A stretch of 64,000 nucleotides of DNA, taken from NCBI GenBank assembly GCA_000335715.1, contig AMYZ01000017.1, positions 27,100-91,099 on the forward strand. The letters are read 5' to 3'. The notes beneath the pieces are model-generated. The model saw only the letters and a list, made by a program, of their open reading frames with translations. It had not been told where the DNA came from and did no database searches. The DNA is from a beta proteobacterium L13 (GTDB taxonomy: Bacteria > Pseudomonadota > Gammaproteobacteria > Burkholderiales > Chromobacteriaceae). This document shows positions 19,201 through 26,639 of the stretch, in pieces; within the stretch, counting starts at the first letter, position 1; every line of letters begins with the position of its first letter. Made by a program: the position numbers and the translations under genes.

Positions 19201-19906
19201 ACCAGGCCGCTGCAGAGTCTTCACTCATGCTTAGCGACACCGACAGCGCATGGACGACTTCATCGCGCAGGAAGTCGAATGCGTCACGGCCCTCTTCCCA
19301 GCTGCTGCCATGGTTATCGGCAAAAGCTTGTTTGAATGCCTGGTAAGCACCTTTGCTTTGCAGATAGCGCTCCATATGGGCGATATGCGGCGCATCGCCG
19401 GAAAGACCGAGCTTTTCGTTAAAGACACGCAAGAACACCTGCAGAATCACATCGCGGTCGGTTTTGCTGTCGGCCTTGGCATCAATATTGAACAGGATGA
19501 CATCTGCCGGGAACTGCGAAGCACGCTGAATATCGGCGCGCAGCATGGCATCCGGCACCTTGCTTTCATCGAAGAAAGCCGCTGCGCGTTTGGGCTGCCC
19601 GGTAGCAGGCTCAACGGCTTCGATGTTTTCCAGCAGGTACGACAGGATCTTGATGAAGTGGGACTTACCAGAGCCGAAAAAGCCGGACACCCAGGCACCC
19701 ATGCGGGAGGCGATAACCGGATCCCCCGGGCGATCGTAACCCGCCAGATAGGCGTCAAAAAAACGGCGGAAGTAATCGTTAAGCTGAGGCGTGATGACGT
19801 ACTCGTCCAGCTCCTGCCAGATGCTTTCCGGGTCGCGCTGGTCTGCCTTGATAACGCCATTGATGGGGCGGGTAATTTCTTTTTTGAACAGGTTACGGAT
19901 GATCAC
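16241..19906 (-). CDS. brxC: BREX P-loop ATPase BrxC
   Basis: The 1221-residue protein is the large AAA-type ATPase of BREX. Walker A GFFGSGKS is at 75-82, and a Walker B-like strand ILFLVDEVGQ lies near residue 270. A long helical middle follows, and a Pro-rich linker near residue 1150 (KPVPPPKPAP) precedes the C-terminal segment. BrxC is an essential core component whose ATPase activity is thought to control the BREX complex on DNA. The ATG at 19906 lies 35 bp after the brxB stop. Length and order are canonical for type I. Confidence 0.95.
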   Translation of the reverse strand: MIIRNLFKKEITRPINGVIKADQRDPESIWQELDEYVITPQLNDYFRRFFDAYLAGYDRPGDPVIASRMGAWVSGFFGSGKSHFIKILSYLLENIEAVEPATGQPKRAAAFFDESKVPDAMLRADIQRASQFPADVILFNIDAKADSKTDRDVILQVFLRVFNEKLGLSGDAPHIAHMERYLQSKGAYQAFKQAFADNHGSSWEEGRDAFDFLRDEVVHALSVSLSMSEDSAAAWFDGARDSFRINIESFAQLVNDYLATKPAEHRILFLVDEVGQFIGENTQLMLNLQTITEQLGTLCHGRAWVIVTSQEDIDAAIGEANKTKSQDFSKIQGRFHTRLSLASSNTDDVIGERLLAKTEEAHRELRDVFAAKGDIINNQLAFTGEGITLRSYRDAADYVKYYPFAPYQFTLLSKIFEAIRRHGATGKHLSKGERSLLDAFQTAAKRVIDENIDSMVPLHEFYPSIESFLDSAIKHSVDRAEKEVGTLFEPFDLQLLKTLFLIKYIPEIVKGSVDNLATLCVNEIDADKLALKRSIQDSLARLEKENLVNRNGDDWMFLTHEEQDIAREIGHETITGDDQSRKLANLVFDEVLKQKNKVRHRDSKGDFEFNRLLDGKPWRATNHELTLEIITELGDDYSRYSDAHCRLLTSGGARAILKLAPGVRLYEELLTYLKVDQYIGSKYDNASQAGKKILQFKKDENREREDRLRLQLTQLLGSAELYACGEPVPLKATTPELVLDEAINYLVSNTYIKLKMLRPTPNPQDEIRAVLAADSIQSASLFGDDASGYSQALKEVSDYLQLKGGFAGVTLEDVVAHFTCIPYGWKPEWEIVHLVARLFMAGEISLVMDGSPLAPAAAVEPLTKAVRFKSVTLLKRKKTGAVELKKARDLYKDLFSGLASDDEDKLVAEFRHQLQQWYEQLAGYLPLARQADYPGKADIEAIQSLIRKQQAISDSAAFVEAMLAANDDWLDAEEDLRDLEGFYDADKGQILTWRRMLASLAAIKDNRDKLLEDAKAAPALRELDSIKALPRPYGQISKIDSLLGSIEQANEALAAEKRQHALHKIDEKISAVQQGLDQLQAPDDVCNQALHKLQQLRQKVASETSISQIFYLQGQAGTLLDKAMDVLASYQDKLAASKPVPPPKPAPDTTGGHMGGSTAKPAVVNQPTATYTIKPSKTVKAANFTAGQLYLESEADVDAYLARLRAELMGIVNAGQRARVE

Positions 19907-19941
19907 GGTAACAGCCTCTAGCTTGGGATTCTGGATTCGGT

Positions 19942-20547
19942 TTATTTCAACAGCTGGAATGCACGGTAGTACGGGGCGTTAACATCGTTACGCTCGCTAC
20001 TTTGGCCAAACAGGCGTAGCGCGGTGCCGTCGTAGCGCCCCGGGTAAAACACCACCAGTGGCGTATCCTGCATGACTGCATGCAAACCGTTTAGCAAGGT
20101 ATGGACTCGCACCATCGGGTATGCAGCCCCCACCCCGGTAAGCAATAGCAAGTCGAGCGATTTGATATCGATTCGGTCGGCCAAGTAACGCGCCAACTTG
20201 TCTTCTTTCAGTACCGAACGCAAACCGGGCAAGGCGGCGTTACTGCCTTTGCTGCGCTGCATTTCGAGCACTTTGTCGTACAGCTTGCGTTCTTGCAGCA
20301 GGCCGATTACCAGCTCAAACAAGTTAACGTTGTGAAAACGCAGGCTATGCGGTGGCTTGGCCAGTGCTGGCTCTATAACCGTGCTGACAAAGTCACGCAC
20401 CTTGTCCTCTTCCTCGGCTGGGTAATCAAAGATGTGAAAACCAATCTCGTTACCCAGGCCTTTGTTATGCAAGAAGTCCTCGGAGGTGATACGCGGCAGG
20501 ATCAGATTAAGGCGCTCGTTCGGTGATAGGTATTGGCTAGGGATCAT
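19942..20547 (-). CDS. brxB: BREX protein BrxB (DUF1788)
   Basis: At 201 residues and directly between brxA and brxC, this is BrxB of the DUF1788 family. Recognisable features are the N-terminal RLNLILPRITSEDFLHNKGLGNEIGFHIFDYPAEEE and a C-terminal PLVVFYPGRYDGTALRLFG. BrxB is a small core component reported to associate with PglZ. Its ATG overlaps the brxA stop by four bases (ATGA), so translation is coupled. Confidence 0.95.
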   Translation of the reverse strand: MIPSQYLSPNERLNLILPRITSEDFLHNKGLGNEIGFHIFDYPAEEEDKVRDFVSTVIEPALAKPPHSLRFHNVNLFELVIGLLQERKLYDKVLEMQRSKGSNAALPGLRSVLKEDKLARYLADRIDIKSLDLLLLTGVGAAYPMVRVHTLLNGLHAVMQDTPLVVFYPGRYDGTALRLFGQSSERNDVNAPYYRAFQLLK

Positions 20548-21146
20548 TTGAGTTGTTCCATCGCCTCGCGGGCGTAATAGTCTTTGCTGCTGACCAGGTA
20601 TGCCCGCACACGCGGGTGTAGCAACGGTGGGGTAAGGCGCAAAGTACGGGTGGTATCGAGGTACGCTGCTTCCGACAAAATGCGGTAAATGACCTGCTGC
20701 AGTTTGGCCCTGGTACTACTTGTCCATAACAGCACGGCAGGGTCGCGCTGCTCGCACTCGTGCAGAAACACTTCCCAGTCGCTGGGCTTCAGATGGGTAT
20801 CTAAGCGACGTAGCTGGCCACGATAAACATCGATCATGAAATCACCCAATAGCCTGCTATGCCTTACGGCTGCCAGCAGCAGCATCTGGGTGGCCACCTC
20901 CAGACTATCGTTAGCCACCATGGCAATACCTTCAGAATCCAAACACGCCAGGCGCTGCCGTATTAAACGGGCCATCCGCATGGCGGTGACCGGGCTGGAT
21001 TTTTGCAGGACATTCTCTGTTTTGACCGCGTGCTGCCAGCCTTGCTCGCTACCGTCGTTTAACAACAGCGCAGCAAGGATGCGACTCTCCGGCACCAGTA
21101 ATGAGCCGGCAGATAGTTGGGCAGAATAGCGTGCAGTAGCAGTCAT
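20544..21146 (-). CDS. brxA: BREX protein BrxA (DUF1819)
   Basis: This 200-residue protein has the helical composition and the TARYSAQLSAGSLLVPESRILAALLL N-terminus typical of DUF1819 (BrxA), a NusB-like-fold DNA-binding component of type I BREX. The ATG at 21146 lies 2 bp after the brxR stop and overlaps brxB by four bases at its end, indicating one tightly coupled operon. Confidence 0.95.
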   Translation of the reverse strand: MTATARYSAQLSAGSLLVPESRILAALLLNDGSEQGWQHAVKTENVLQKSSPVTAMRMARLIRQRLACLDSEGIAMVANDSLEVATQMLLLAAVRHSRLLGDFMIDVYRGQLRRLDTHLKPSDWEVFLHECEQRDPAVLLWTSSTRAKLQQVIYRILSEAAYLDTTRTLRLTPPLLHPRVRAYLVSSKDYYAREAMEQLK

Positions 21147-21148
21147 GA

Positions 21149-22057
21149 TTAGCTATGGAGTGGTGATGCGGGCTGCAATTCTACCCCTGGCGCAAACACT
21201 GCACTCTCTACATCGCTCAGTACCGCAGCGTTATTCAGCCATAAGCGGCACGCAGGATCTTGCAGCCTGGCATCAGCCGAACAATCCACATACCAGCGCC
21301 GCAGCAGGTAGCCAGCGTTGGCCGCACGCACATCTAGCGACAGCATACCGCCCTGCATGGCGTAATCCAGCGTGGCAATAGTGGGGTCGGGTAAGTTGGG
21401 GTGCGGTACCAGCTGCAGGGTGATGCTGCGTTGCCATTGCTGGTCGTGCTCGGCGTGTTGCTGTGGCTCTGGCGCCTTATCCTGCACCTCTGCGGCCAAC
21501 ATGCGGGTAAGCACCAGGTCGATAAAGCGCTGCCGCAGCTGGTCGTAAGCGCGCACGTGCCAGCGCAGGCCGCTATCTACCAGTGCATGAGGCGCAATCA
21601 CCCTCTCCTGCTCGCCACTACTAGCGGAGTGGTAACGCACTTTCAGCAAACGGCGCTGGCGTATGGCACGGCTGACGGCTGCCAGAATGGGCAGTGGCGG
21701 GCGGTTAAGCAGCGCGGGGTAGTCGCACGACACCAGCGCGCCACCTACGGTTTCTATGCTGTAAGACTCGCCCTGCATCAGCGCGGCCATGACTTGCTCA
21801 AGGCGGTGTTCAAACAGCGGCTGAAAACCAGGGGCCAGCAGATAGGCTTTTGTAGACGGGTCCAGCTCCAGGTTGGCCGCAGCTAACTGGCGGTAGAGCG
21901 CAATGTCGCGCGTCACCACAGCTGGCGCACAATCAAAACGCGCCATCATGTCCGCACGCCGCACCTCGCCCAAGAAGTACAGGCAGAACTCCAGGTAACT
22001 CAAGCGCTGGCGCTGGTTGTGGGTGAGCTGACTCAGAGAATCGGACGAAAGCGGCAT
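21149..22057 (-). CDS. brxR: WYL-domain transcriptional regulator BrxR
   Basis: The 302-residue protein has an N-terminal winged helix-turn-helix (LSYLEFCLYFLGEVRRADMMARF..APAVVTRDIALYR), a central WYL domain (IRQRRLLKVRYHS, VIAPHALVDSGLRWHVRAYD) and a C-terminal WYL-associated extension. This matches BrxR/CapW-type regulators that repress the BREX operon and may sense a ligand through the WYL pocket. It is the first gene of the operon. The roughly 200 bp upstream (22058-22258) presumably carries the promoter and its own operator, but I could not pick out a convincing site by eye. Confidence 0.9.
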   Translation of the reverse strand: MPLSSDSLSQLTHNQRQRLSYLEFCLYFLGEVRRADMMARFDCAPAVVTRDIALYRQLAAANLELDPSTKAYLLAPGFQPLFEHRLEQVMAALMQGESYSIETVGGALVSCDYPALLNRPPLPILAAVSRAIRQRRLLKVRYHSASSGEQERVIAPHALVDSGLRWHVRAYDQLRQRFIDLVLTRMLAAEVQDKAPEPQQHAEHDQQWQRSITLQLVPHPNLPDPTIATLDYAMQGGMLSLDVRAANAGYLLRRWYVDCSADARLQDPACRLWLNNAAVLSDVESAVFAPGVELQPASPLHS

Positions 22058-22258
22058 GACAGGTACACGCGTTGATTCAATACATCAGCATTCTGCCATG
22101 CCGCACTGGCAGTGTCATCTTTTTGATTACATCATGCCAAAGGTTTTTCGATGAACAGCCGTTCTTGCACAGATGCATTAGGTTTGATTGGACTGGTTTG
22201 CATCAGCCTTTAGCGTTGGGTGCAGCGACAGTGGTTACCCACAAATGTGGCCCATAAC

Positions 22259-22289
22259 AAAAAAGCCTCCCGCGTTGGAAGGCTTTTTT
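22259..22289 (-). terminator. rho-independent terminator after higA
   Basis: A 10-bp stem (AAAAAAGCCT / AGGCTTTTTT) with an 11-base loop lies 18 bp beyond the antitoxin stop. Read on the minus strand it ends in a T run, so it should end the toxin-antitoxin transcript before brxR; its symmetry allows bidirectional action. Confidence 0.8.
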
Positions 22290-22307
22290 CATATAACAGC
22301 ATCACTG

Positions 22308-22616
22308 TCAGGCGTATTGCAGGTTCTTCAGGGCATCTGGGTTTTGTACTGCAATTTGCAACAGTGTGCGTGCCGCACCGGTAGGTTCACGACGCCCCTG
22401 CTCCCACTCCTGCAACGTACGCTTGCTGACATGCAACAAAAGAGCAAAGTCAGCTTGGGAAACCCCGACCTTGGCCCGGGCGGTAGCGGCAAGAGTGGCC
22501 TCTACTTCGGTCTTGCGCGTAGCCTGGCCTGCCTTCATGGCACGAACCGACTCTAACAGCTCGGCACCAAGGTCGCGCTGTGCATCACGTTGGGCCAGTT
22601 CATTTTCAGTCAGCAT
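22308..22616 (-). CDS. HigA-type antitoxin, XRE-family helix-turn-helix
   Basis: The 102-residue protein has an XRE helix-turn-helix in its C-terminal half (ARAKVGVSQADFALLLHVSKRTLQEWEQGRREPTGAARTLL), as in HigA-2-like antitoxins. It should neutralise the upstream RelE-family toxin and repress the pair's promoter. The ATG lies within the last codons of the toxin gene (11-base overlap), giving the toxin-first order typical of higBA loci. Confidence 0.9.
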   Translation of the reverse strand: MLTENELAQRDAQRDLGAELLESVRAMKAGQATRKTEVEATLAATARAKVGVSQADFALLLHVSKRTLQEWEQGRREPTGAARTLLQIAVQNPDALKNLQYA

Positions 22617-22920
22617 CGATCGTCTCCTTTATCGCTTTCAGTATGTGGGCAGGGATATTGTCTTTCACATTCTTGCCGTAGATGGTCAGCAGCCAAATGG
22701 TGCCATCATCAAGCAAGTTATAATAAATTACCCGTGCACCACCGCGCTTGCCTTGCCCGGGCAACTGCACTCGTACTTTTCTGCACCCACCAGAACCGGG
22801 TATGACATCTCCAGCGAGGGGGTTGTTGGCAAGCCATACGCAGAACTCGCCACGCTCTTTCTCGGTCCAGTAATCCGCTACATACCGAGTAAATATGGGT
22901 GTTTCTGCAATAGTGTACAT
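22606..22920 (-). CDS. RelE/HigB-family toxin
   Basis: From the ATG at 22920 the product is about 104 residues, the normal size for this family. Features are YTIAETPIFTRYVADYWTEKERGEF near the N-terminus, GCRKVRVQLPGQGKRGGARVIYY in the middle and a C-terminal TIWLLTIYGKNVKDNI. The family cleaves mRNA, usually at the ribosome. A longer frame up to 22956 exists but would add an unusual N-terminal extension. Together with the antitoxin it may stabilise the island or act as an abortive-infection module. Confidence 0.9.
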   Translation of the reverse strand: MYTIAETPIFTRYVADYWTEKERGEFCVWLANNPLAGDVIPGSGGCRKVRVQLPGQGKRGGARVIYYNLLDDGTIWLLTIYGKNVKDNIPAHILKAIKETIDAD

Positions 22921-23317
22921 AGCTCGATAATACGTCATTGACGTATAGCACCTCAAGTTATTTTTACATTAAGCGCCAATATGCTCGACACAGCGCCCCA
23001 CTCCACTTGCACCGTACTCGCTTCGAAATTGGCAGGTGCGTTCATACACTAGTGGTGCCTGCAAGCAGTACTAGTGCGGGCCTTACACTACGATCGCCAT
23101 ACCAGTAATGGACCTCAAGCCATCGCCTGCTAACCGATTGGCCTTTTTGCCAAAAAAATATGCCACTCCCCACCCGGCGCCAACAGGCGCCAGGTGGAAA
23201 GTGCTGCACAGCGATACCCTCTCACTTACCCAGTTTTACCTCCCAGTAACTTGATCCACCACCACACCAGGCTGGTGATGACGACGCATCGCATAGGCGC
23301 AACCTACTCATCCTAGC
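22921..23317. other. intergenic stretch, promoter of toxin-antitoxin plus hairpin
   Basis: No gene is supported here. The first part presumably holds the higBA promoter. A strong inverted repeat lies at 23168-23195, with GGCGCC arms around AACA and extended CCACC/GGTGG flanks, but without a T run. Nothing else stands out. Confidence 0.5.
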
Positions 23318-24205
23318 CTAGCCTCCCAACCATTTGCCCAGCTTGCCAAGCACCGCCGTTTTGACCACACGCCAGGCATGGCCTACTACCCGTTTGGCGG
23401 TGTCTTTGATGGCTTGCCACAGCCCGGTGCCAGTTTGCCGCCAGGTGTCGACGCTAATGTGCTCGTCGCGAGTTTCGCGAACCAAACCCCACTTTTTTTC
23501 GTTCGGCAGCGTAAGCACGATGCGCTCAACCAAGGCAGCCAGGCCGTACTGGCTTTCTGCTGAGGTCGCCACCAGCTGGTGCTCGCCAATACGAAACAGC
23601 GCCATCAGCTGAGCACGTTTGGCTTGTAAGTTGAGCTGCTGCTGGGCCCCGGGCTGGCCGGTTTGCCAGTTCCAGTCGCGGCCGGGCTGTAGCTTGTCTA
23701 CCTGGCTGATCACAAAAAGGATGGGGGTACCGCTTTGCCATATGGCGGGTAGCACCACATCCCGATAGAAGCGTTCGTCAATCGCCAAGGCGCGGTCGTC
23801 GGCTTTGATCACCCACAGCACCAGGTCCAGCTGCGGCAGGTGGCGCTGGTATAGCTCGCGGTACTGTTCGTCACGCTGTTGGCTTTCCCCTACCCCAGGC
23901 ATATCCAGCAGGGTAATGCCGCGCTCTTGCTGCTGGCTGAGGCTGATGGCTTGCGGGATGCGGGTGCACGGGTCGACGTCGCTGGTGGGCGCGATGTCCT
24001 GACCGAACAGCGCATTGCACAGCGACGATTTGCCGACGCCGGTTTTGCCCATCACGCCAACCACAGCGCGGTAGTGAATGAGCTGGTTAATCTGCTGCTG
24101 CAGAGCGTCGCGCTGGCTTTGGGTCAGCAGTAGCGACGGGGCTTGCACCCATTGCTGTAACAGGGTGAAGAACTGGCGCAGATGGTCACGGTTATCAAAC
24201 TGCAT
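23318..24205 (-). CDS. YfjP/YeeP-like dynamin/Era-type GTPase
   Basis: From the ATG at 24205 (AAGGAG 9 bases upstream) the protein has 295 residues. It has a clear G domain: P-loop GKTGVGKS at about 53-60, DMPG near 101-104 and SQVDK as the base-specificity motif. A basic, helical C-terminus follows (IKDTAKRVVGHAWRVVKTAVLGKLGKWLGG) that could bind membranes. This family occurs in prophages, plasmids and integrative elements of proteobacteria, such as E. coli CP4-57. Its role there is not known with certainty. It is the last gene of the 23.3-27.6 kb cassette. Confidence 0.85.
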   Translation of the reverse strand: MQFDNRDHLRQFFTLLQQWVQAPSLLLTQSQRDALQQQINQLIHYRAVVGVMGKTGVGKSSLCNALFGQDIAPTSDVDPCTRIPQAISLSQQQERGITLLDMPGVGESQQRDEQYRELYQRHLPQLDLVLWVIKADDRALAIDERFYRDVVLPAIWQSGTPILFVISQVDKLQPGRDWNWQTGQPGAQQQLNLQAKRAQLMALFRIGEHQLVATSAESQYGLAALVERIVLTLPNEKKWGLVRETRDEHISVDTWRQTGTGLWQAIKDTAKRVVGHAWRVVKTAVLGKLGKWLGG

Positions 24206-24227
24206 GATGAAGACTCCTTCAATGCCA

Positions 24228-24251
24228 AACGCCACCCGGCTGGGTGGCGTT
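24228..24251 (-). terminator. hairpin downstream of RDF-like gene
   Basis: A perfect 10-bp inverted repeat (AACGCCACCC / GGGTGGCGTT) with a 4-base loop follows the stop codon of the gene at 24269-25162. On the minus strand it is followed by only a short T stretch, so it may attenuate rather than fully stop transcription into the GTPase gene. Confidence 0.5.
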
Positions 24252-24268
24252 GTGGTGGGGTGGATGGC

Positions 24269-25162
24269 CTATGCGGCACGATGCTTACCCAGCTGCGGGG
24301 TAAGCTTGACGGCCCGGCTAGGTGGTGGCGCTGGGGTATCGGTGTCGGCGGCGGGCTCTGGCGGGTAGAACTCTTCCAGCACGTGCACGCTGTCTTCTTC
24401 GGTCTCCTCAAACTGGCCATTCCCCAGCAGCTGTAGGGCGGTGGCTTCAAGCTGGGCTCGATCGAGACCTGCGGCGAATGCATCAGCAGCATCCGCGCGG
24501 GCTTGGGCGACCACAGCATTCAGGTCGGCCTCGTCACGCAGGGTCAGGTCGACGTAATAGACCGGGGTGCGATACGACTGCGTGGTGGACTTGGCGCGCA
24601 GGCGCAGCATCAGCGGTAGGTAGTGGGTGAGCCCGCCGCTGAGTGCTTCGAAGTAACGCAGCCGGGCGGCCAAGGTACGCACCGAGTTGTAGCCGGTGGT
24701 GCGGAAGATGAAGGTACCGAGCGCGTCCTGTTGCCCATCTACCTGCACGTTCAGCCGGCCATAGAGTTTGCAGCCCACTTCTTTGGCGTACAGACAACGG
24801 TCTGGCCCGGTGCACTTCACGTCTTCGGGACCTTCTTTGCGGTACAGCTTGGCGCTTTCGCCATTGCCCACGCACAACGGGCGACCGGTGGCACGATCGA
24901 AGGCGCAGTATTCGGCACGCAGGTTCAGCTCGCTGCTGTTGAACAGGGTACGTACCGGAATGGCGCGGATCTTGCCGTTGTTGGCTTGGTCGGCCAATGG
25001 TTGGTGCAGCGGGTGCAGCAGCCAGCCGTCGCGGTTTTGTACCTGGGTGGTAAGGGTGAAGCTGTCGTCTTTCTCCGGCAGCCACTTGTCGTTCTTTTGT
25101 ACCAGCTTGCCAATGCTGATGCGCCCGATCACGGGCGGGGTGATGGCGAGGCCTTTGATCAT
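24269..25162 (-). CDS. plasmid/ICE accessory protein, possible recombination-directionality-factor relative
   Basis: The 297-residue product begins MIKGLAITPPVIGRISIGKLV and contains GRPLCVGNGESA with a Cys cluster near the middle (CTGPDRCLYAKEVGCKLYG) that could bind metal. The C-terminus is acidic and then Pro-rich. Similar proteins in proteobacterial integrative elements are usually labelled as hydrolase or metal-binding proteins. I recall a proposed link to Gp3-like recombination directionality factors, which I cannot verify here. Its ATG overlaps the end of the YqaJ gene by four bases, so the two are coupled. Confidence 0.55.
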   Translation of the reverse strand: MIKGLAITPPVIGRISIGKLVQKNDKWLPEKDDSFTLTTQVQNRDGWLLHPLHQPLADQANNGKIRAIPVRTLFNSSELNLRAEYCAFDRATGRPLCVGNGESAKLYRKEGPEDVKCTGPDRCLYAKEVGCKLYGRLNVQVDGQQDALGTFIFRTTGYNSVRTLAARLRYFEALSGGLTHYLPLMLRLRAKSTTQSYRTPVYYVDLTLRDEADLNAVVAQARADAADAFAAGLDRAQLEATALQLLGNGQFEETEEDSVHVLEEFYPPEPAADTDTPAPPPSRAVKLTPQLGKHRAA

Positions 25163-26142
25163 GCTGCGCTCCTTGCGGTGTGAATGAGAAAGCGCCGGCT
25201 CCCTTCGACGGTTTTGCTGTATTGCGGCAGCAGGTCGGGGTAATCGGCGCTGAGTTTGTCCAGGTCGGGGCTGGTGCGGTCTTTGGTTTTCTTCCAGCTG
25301 ACTTTGCCGTCGGCAAACACGGCGGCACTGGCGGTACCGAGGATGTTTTGCAGCTGCTGGCGGGTTTGCGCTTCCAGCAGGCTGAGGTCGTCTTGTTTGG
25401 CACGCAGGGCAAGCAAGGTGCTAAACAGGCTGTTGGCTTCCATCGACTCGGACAGGTCCAGGGTGATGCCTTGGTCGCGGGGGAACATCCAGCTCAGCGA
25501 CCTACCCGCGTCGTCTGAGCCATCGGGCGATGGCTGCTGGTCTTGGGTGACCTGTTGCCAGAAACCGTCTTCGCGTTCGCACAGGTCCAGGATCTTGTCG
25601 TCGTCGCGTTCAATGCGATAAATGCGGAAGTCCTGCCCCCCTATCAGTACGGCCACGTCAGCCCAGTCCAGCCCGGTGACGGCCAACTGGTGCAGTACCT
25701 GGCACTGGTAGGCGACGGGAATGCCCTCTTCCCACTGCGGCGCACTGTGGTAGCTGGCGGTCTTGATTTCCAGGATCCCATTACCGTCGCGCCCGCAGCG
25801 TACTTCACGGTCCAGGTTGGCCAGCATGTGCTGGTGCTGTGGGCTTTGCAGCACCGCGTTCACCCGCCGTACCTTGCGCCCGGTTTGCTCGGCGTATACG
25901 GTGGCGAGTACCGGCTCCAGCATGGTGCCCCAGAACACCGGGGCTTTATCAGACAGGTCTTCTGCCGGTTTGCGACCAGTTTTTTCGAGCCAGAGCGACA
26001 GCGCGCTCTTATAAGGGGATAGCCCGACGGCAGCCGCTGCATCGGACGAACCAATGCCCAGTTGGCGCAGCTGCAGCCATTGTTCACGCGGCAGATTGAG
26101 GGTGGATGCCAGGCGTTTGGCCTGGCCGTAGCGTTCACGCAT
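25159..26142 (-). CDS. YqaJ-family viral recombinase exonuclease
   Basis: The protein, 327 residues from the ATG at 26142 (GGAGG upstream), has the YqaJ/lambda-exonuclease fold. It contains WLQLRQLGIGSSDAAAAVGLSPY near the N-terminus, then WGTMLEPVLATVYAEQTG. A PD-(D/E)xK core follows, with LANLDREV and LEIKTASYHSAPQWEEGIP providing the catalytic Asp, Glu and Lys. It should resect double-stranded DNA for single-strand annealing recombination. A separate RecT-like annealing protein was not seen; the adjoining coupled gene could serve in that pathway, but this is speculation. Confidence 0.85.
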   Translation of the reverse strand: MRERYGQAKRLASTLNLPREQWLQLRQLGIGSSDAAAAVGLSPYKSALSLWLEKTGRKPAEDLSDKAPVFWGTMLEPVLATVYAEQTGRKVRRVNAVLQSPQHQHMLANLDREVRCGRDGNGILEIKTASYHSAPQWEEGIPVAYQCQVLHQLAVTGLDWADVAVLIGGQDFRIYRIERDDDKILDLCEREDGFWQQVTQDQQPSPDGSDDAGRSLSWMFPRDQGITLDLSESMEANSLFSTLLALRAKQDDLSLLEAQTRQQLQNILGTASAAVFADGKVSWKKTKDRTSPDLDKLSADYPDLLPQYSKTVEGSRRFLIHTARSAA

Positions 26143-26162
26143 AGAAACCTCCAAAAGCACAA

Positions 26163-26191
26163 AGCCCGGGCTGGCAGTGCCAGACCGGGCT
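26163..26191 (-). terminator. strong hairpin between DUF3768 and yqaJ-like genes
   Basis: A near-perfect stem of 14 bp (AGCCCGG..CTGGCA / TGCCAG..CCGGGCT) lies between the DUF3768 stop and the YqaJ start. The minus-strand side has only a short T stretch, so this is a likely terminator or processing hairpin. Confidence 0.5.
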
Positions 26192-26211
26192 ATCGGTTTG
26201 AGTAAAAGGGT

Positions 26212-26556
26212 TTAGTACTCTGCGGCCAACATCACCGTCATCACGCGGTGGGTTAGTACAGGGTTGGCCGCATCTGCAGAGTGGTGCTGCAGCGTGGGGT
26301 CGTAGTAGTCGATCTTGCAGAACACCTGCACACCATCGACTTCGACCGCGACAAAGTCGTGTTCACCGTAGGGGTCGTTGTCGGGGGTGAAGTCGTTGAA
26401 ATGGCGGATAGCGAGCAACAAGGCGGCTTGCTGTTCACCGGGCAGGGTTTGAAAGCCGACAGTAAGCAGCACCTGGCCACCGGCAAACTGGGTACGCAGG
26501 GCGTCGTTCAGTTGCTGGATACGTAGGGTTTTAGGGAAGACAGCGAGATGGGACAT
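26212..26556 (-). CDS. DUF3768-family protein
   Basis: From the ATG at 26556 (AAGGAG upstream) this is a 114-residue protein with the DUF3768 signature FNDFTPDNDPYGEHDFVAVEVDG followed by VFCKIDYYD and RVMTVMLAAEY at the C-terminus. The family is common in plasmids and integrative elements of proteobacteria and has no known function. Its neighbours, DUF932 and YqaJ, are typical companions. Confidence 0.8.
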   Translation of the reverse strand: MSHLAVFPKTLRIQQLNDALRTQFAGGQVLLTVGFQTLPGEQQAALLLAIRHFNDFTPDNDPYGEHDFVAVEVDGVQVFCKIDYYDPTLQHHSADAANPVLTHRVMTVMLAAEY

Positions 26557-26639
26557 GGCAAGCTCCTTAGCCGCCGCCACGCCCGCACGCGCGAGCGCAG
26601 CAGACAGATGGGGTAAAGAGAGATCAGAACGGAGTGTGC